From contig JAKAMV010000065.1 in assembly GCA_021812735.1 (NCBI GenBank), positions 1 to 21,012 on the forward strand: 21,012 nucleotides of DNA, in the 5' to 3' direction. Source of the DNA: Chloroflexota bacterium (GTDB taxonomy: Bacteria > Chloroflexota > Limnocylindria > Limnocylindrales > CSP1-4). Shown here piece by piece: positions 20,859 through 21,012 of the stretch; position 1 is the first letter of the stretch, and each line of letters opens with the position of its first letter. The notes below the pieces were generated by a model. It was not told where the DNA came from. It worked only from the letters and a program-made list of their open reading frames with translations, and searched no databases. A program made the translations under genes and the position numbers.

Positions 20859-21012
20859 CTACCCGCCCGCTGCTACCAGCCCCATCACCACCTCGGCCCT
20901 GGGCTCGTTGACCGACTTCGCCTTCACCGCGTGCAACTCCACGACCTGTGAGTCGTCCTCCCAGGCACCCGCCTTGGTGAGGCCGTCGAGGATCGACTTG
21001 GTCAGGTTGTCG
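20859..21012 (-). CDS. rusA: RusA-family Holliday junction resolvase (C-terminal part)
   Basis: The minus strand gives 50 codons before TAG: DNLTKSILDGLTKAG, AWEDDSQVVELHAVK, AKSVNEPRAEVVMGLVAAGG. The DN-x-x-K-x-x-LD-x-L....W-x-DD-x-QV pattern matches RusA, where these aspartates bind the catalytic metal. RusA resolves four-way junctions in replicating phage DNA. The N-terminal part is outside the window. It ends 99 bases before the Cys-containing gene. In many phages RusA is a late-early gene near the terminase; its presence suggests recombination-dependent replication rather than purely transpositional growth (inference). Confidence 0.88.
   Translation of the reverse strand, partial: DNLTKSILDGLTKAGAWEDDSQVVELHAVKAKSVNEPRAEVVMGLVAAGG

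Overview
The window is one long stretch of the structural (late) region of a contractile-tailed, Mu-like bacteriophage or prophage from a G+C-rich bacterium. Almost every gene is on the minus strand, so the operon reads from right to left. The heavy G/C third-position bias fits a G+C-rich proteobacterial host such as a myxobacterium, but nothing here fixes the host. No chromosomal genes, attachment sites, tRNAs or CRISPR arrays are visible.

Layout in transcription order. 21.0-20.1 kb: the C-terminal end of a RusA-type Holliday junction resolvase, an intergenic inverted repeat, and a cysteine-containing small phage protein. 20.4-16.4 kb: packaging and portal genes, namely small terminase (DUF5681-like), large terminase, Mu gp29-like portal and Mu gpF-like head protein. 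16.4-15.7 kb: two plus-strand genes with their own promoter and ribosome site, interrupting the operon like a moron cassette. 15.7-13.2 kb: protease/scaffold (Mu I/Z type), decoration protein and major capsid protein (Mu gpT type). 13.1-11.3 kb: head-tail connector and completion genes. 11.3-7.2 kb: tail sheath, tail tube, tail-assembly chaperone with a -1 frameshift site, and tape measure. 7.2-2.4 kb: baseplate genes in Mu order (LysM/gp53-like protein, hub, spike, gp46/gp25-like, gp47/J-like, gp48-like). 2.4-0 kb: receptor-binding genes (Gly-rich fibre, a small membrane protein, a tail appendage and a pectate-lyase-fold tailspike cut by the window edge).

The genes together make a complete myovirus particle: terminase and portal package DNA; protease, scaffold and capsid build the head; sheath, tube, chaperone and tape measure build the tail; baseplate and fibres recognise the host. 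No convincing endolysin or holin, transposase, repressor or integrase lies in the window.

The least ordinary signals are these. An exact 14-bp element (minus-strand reading TGCGCGCTACTCGG) occurs three times in one orientation, each with a -35-like hexamer 17-18 bp upstream of TACTCG and with a start codon 4-7 bases downstream, which suggests a phage promoter family giving leaderless messages. A shared beta-rich module (F/YS(V/L)DGG) occurs twice in the sheath and once in the baseplate J-like protein. A carbohydrate-binding-like domain is inserted in the gp48-like protein. A two-gene plus-strand cassette of unknown function sits in the head operon. The tailspike begins with a signal-peptide-like segment.
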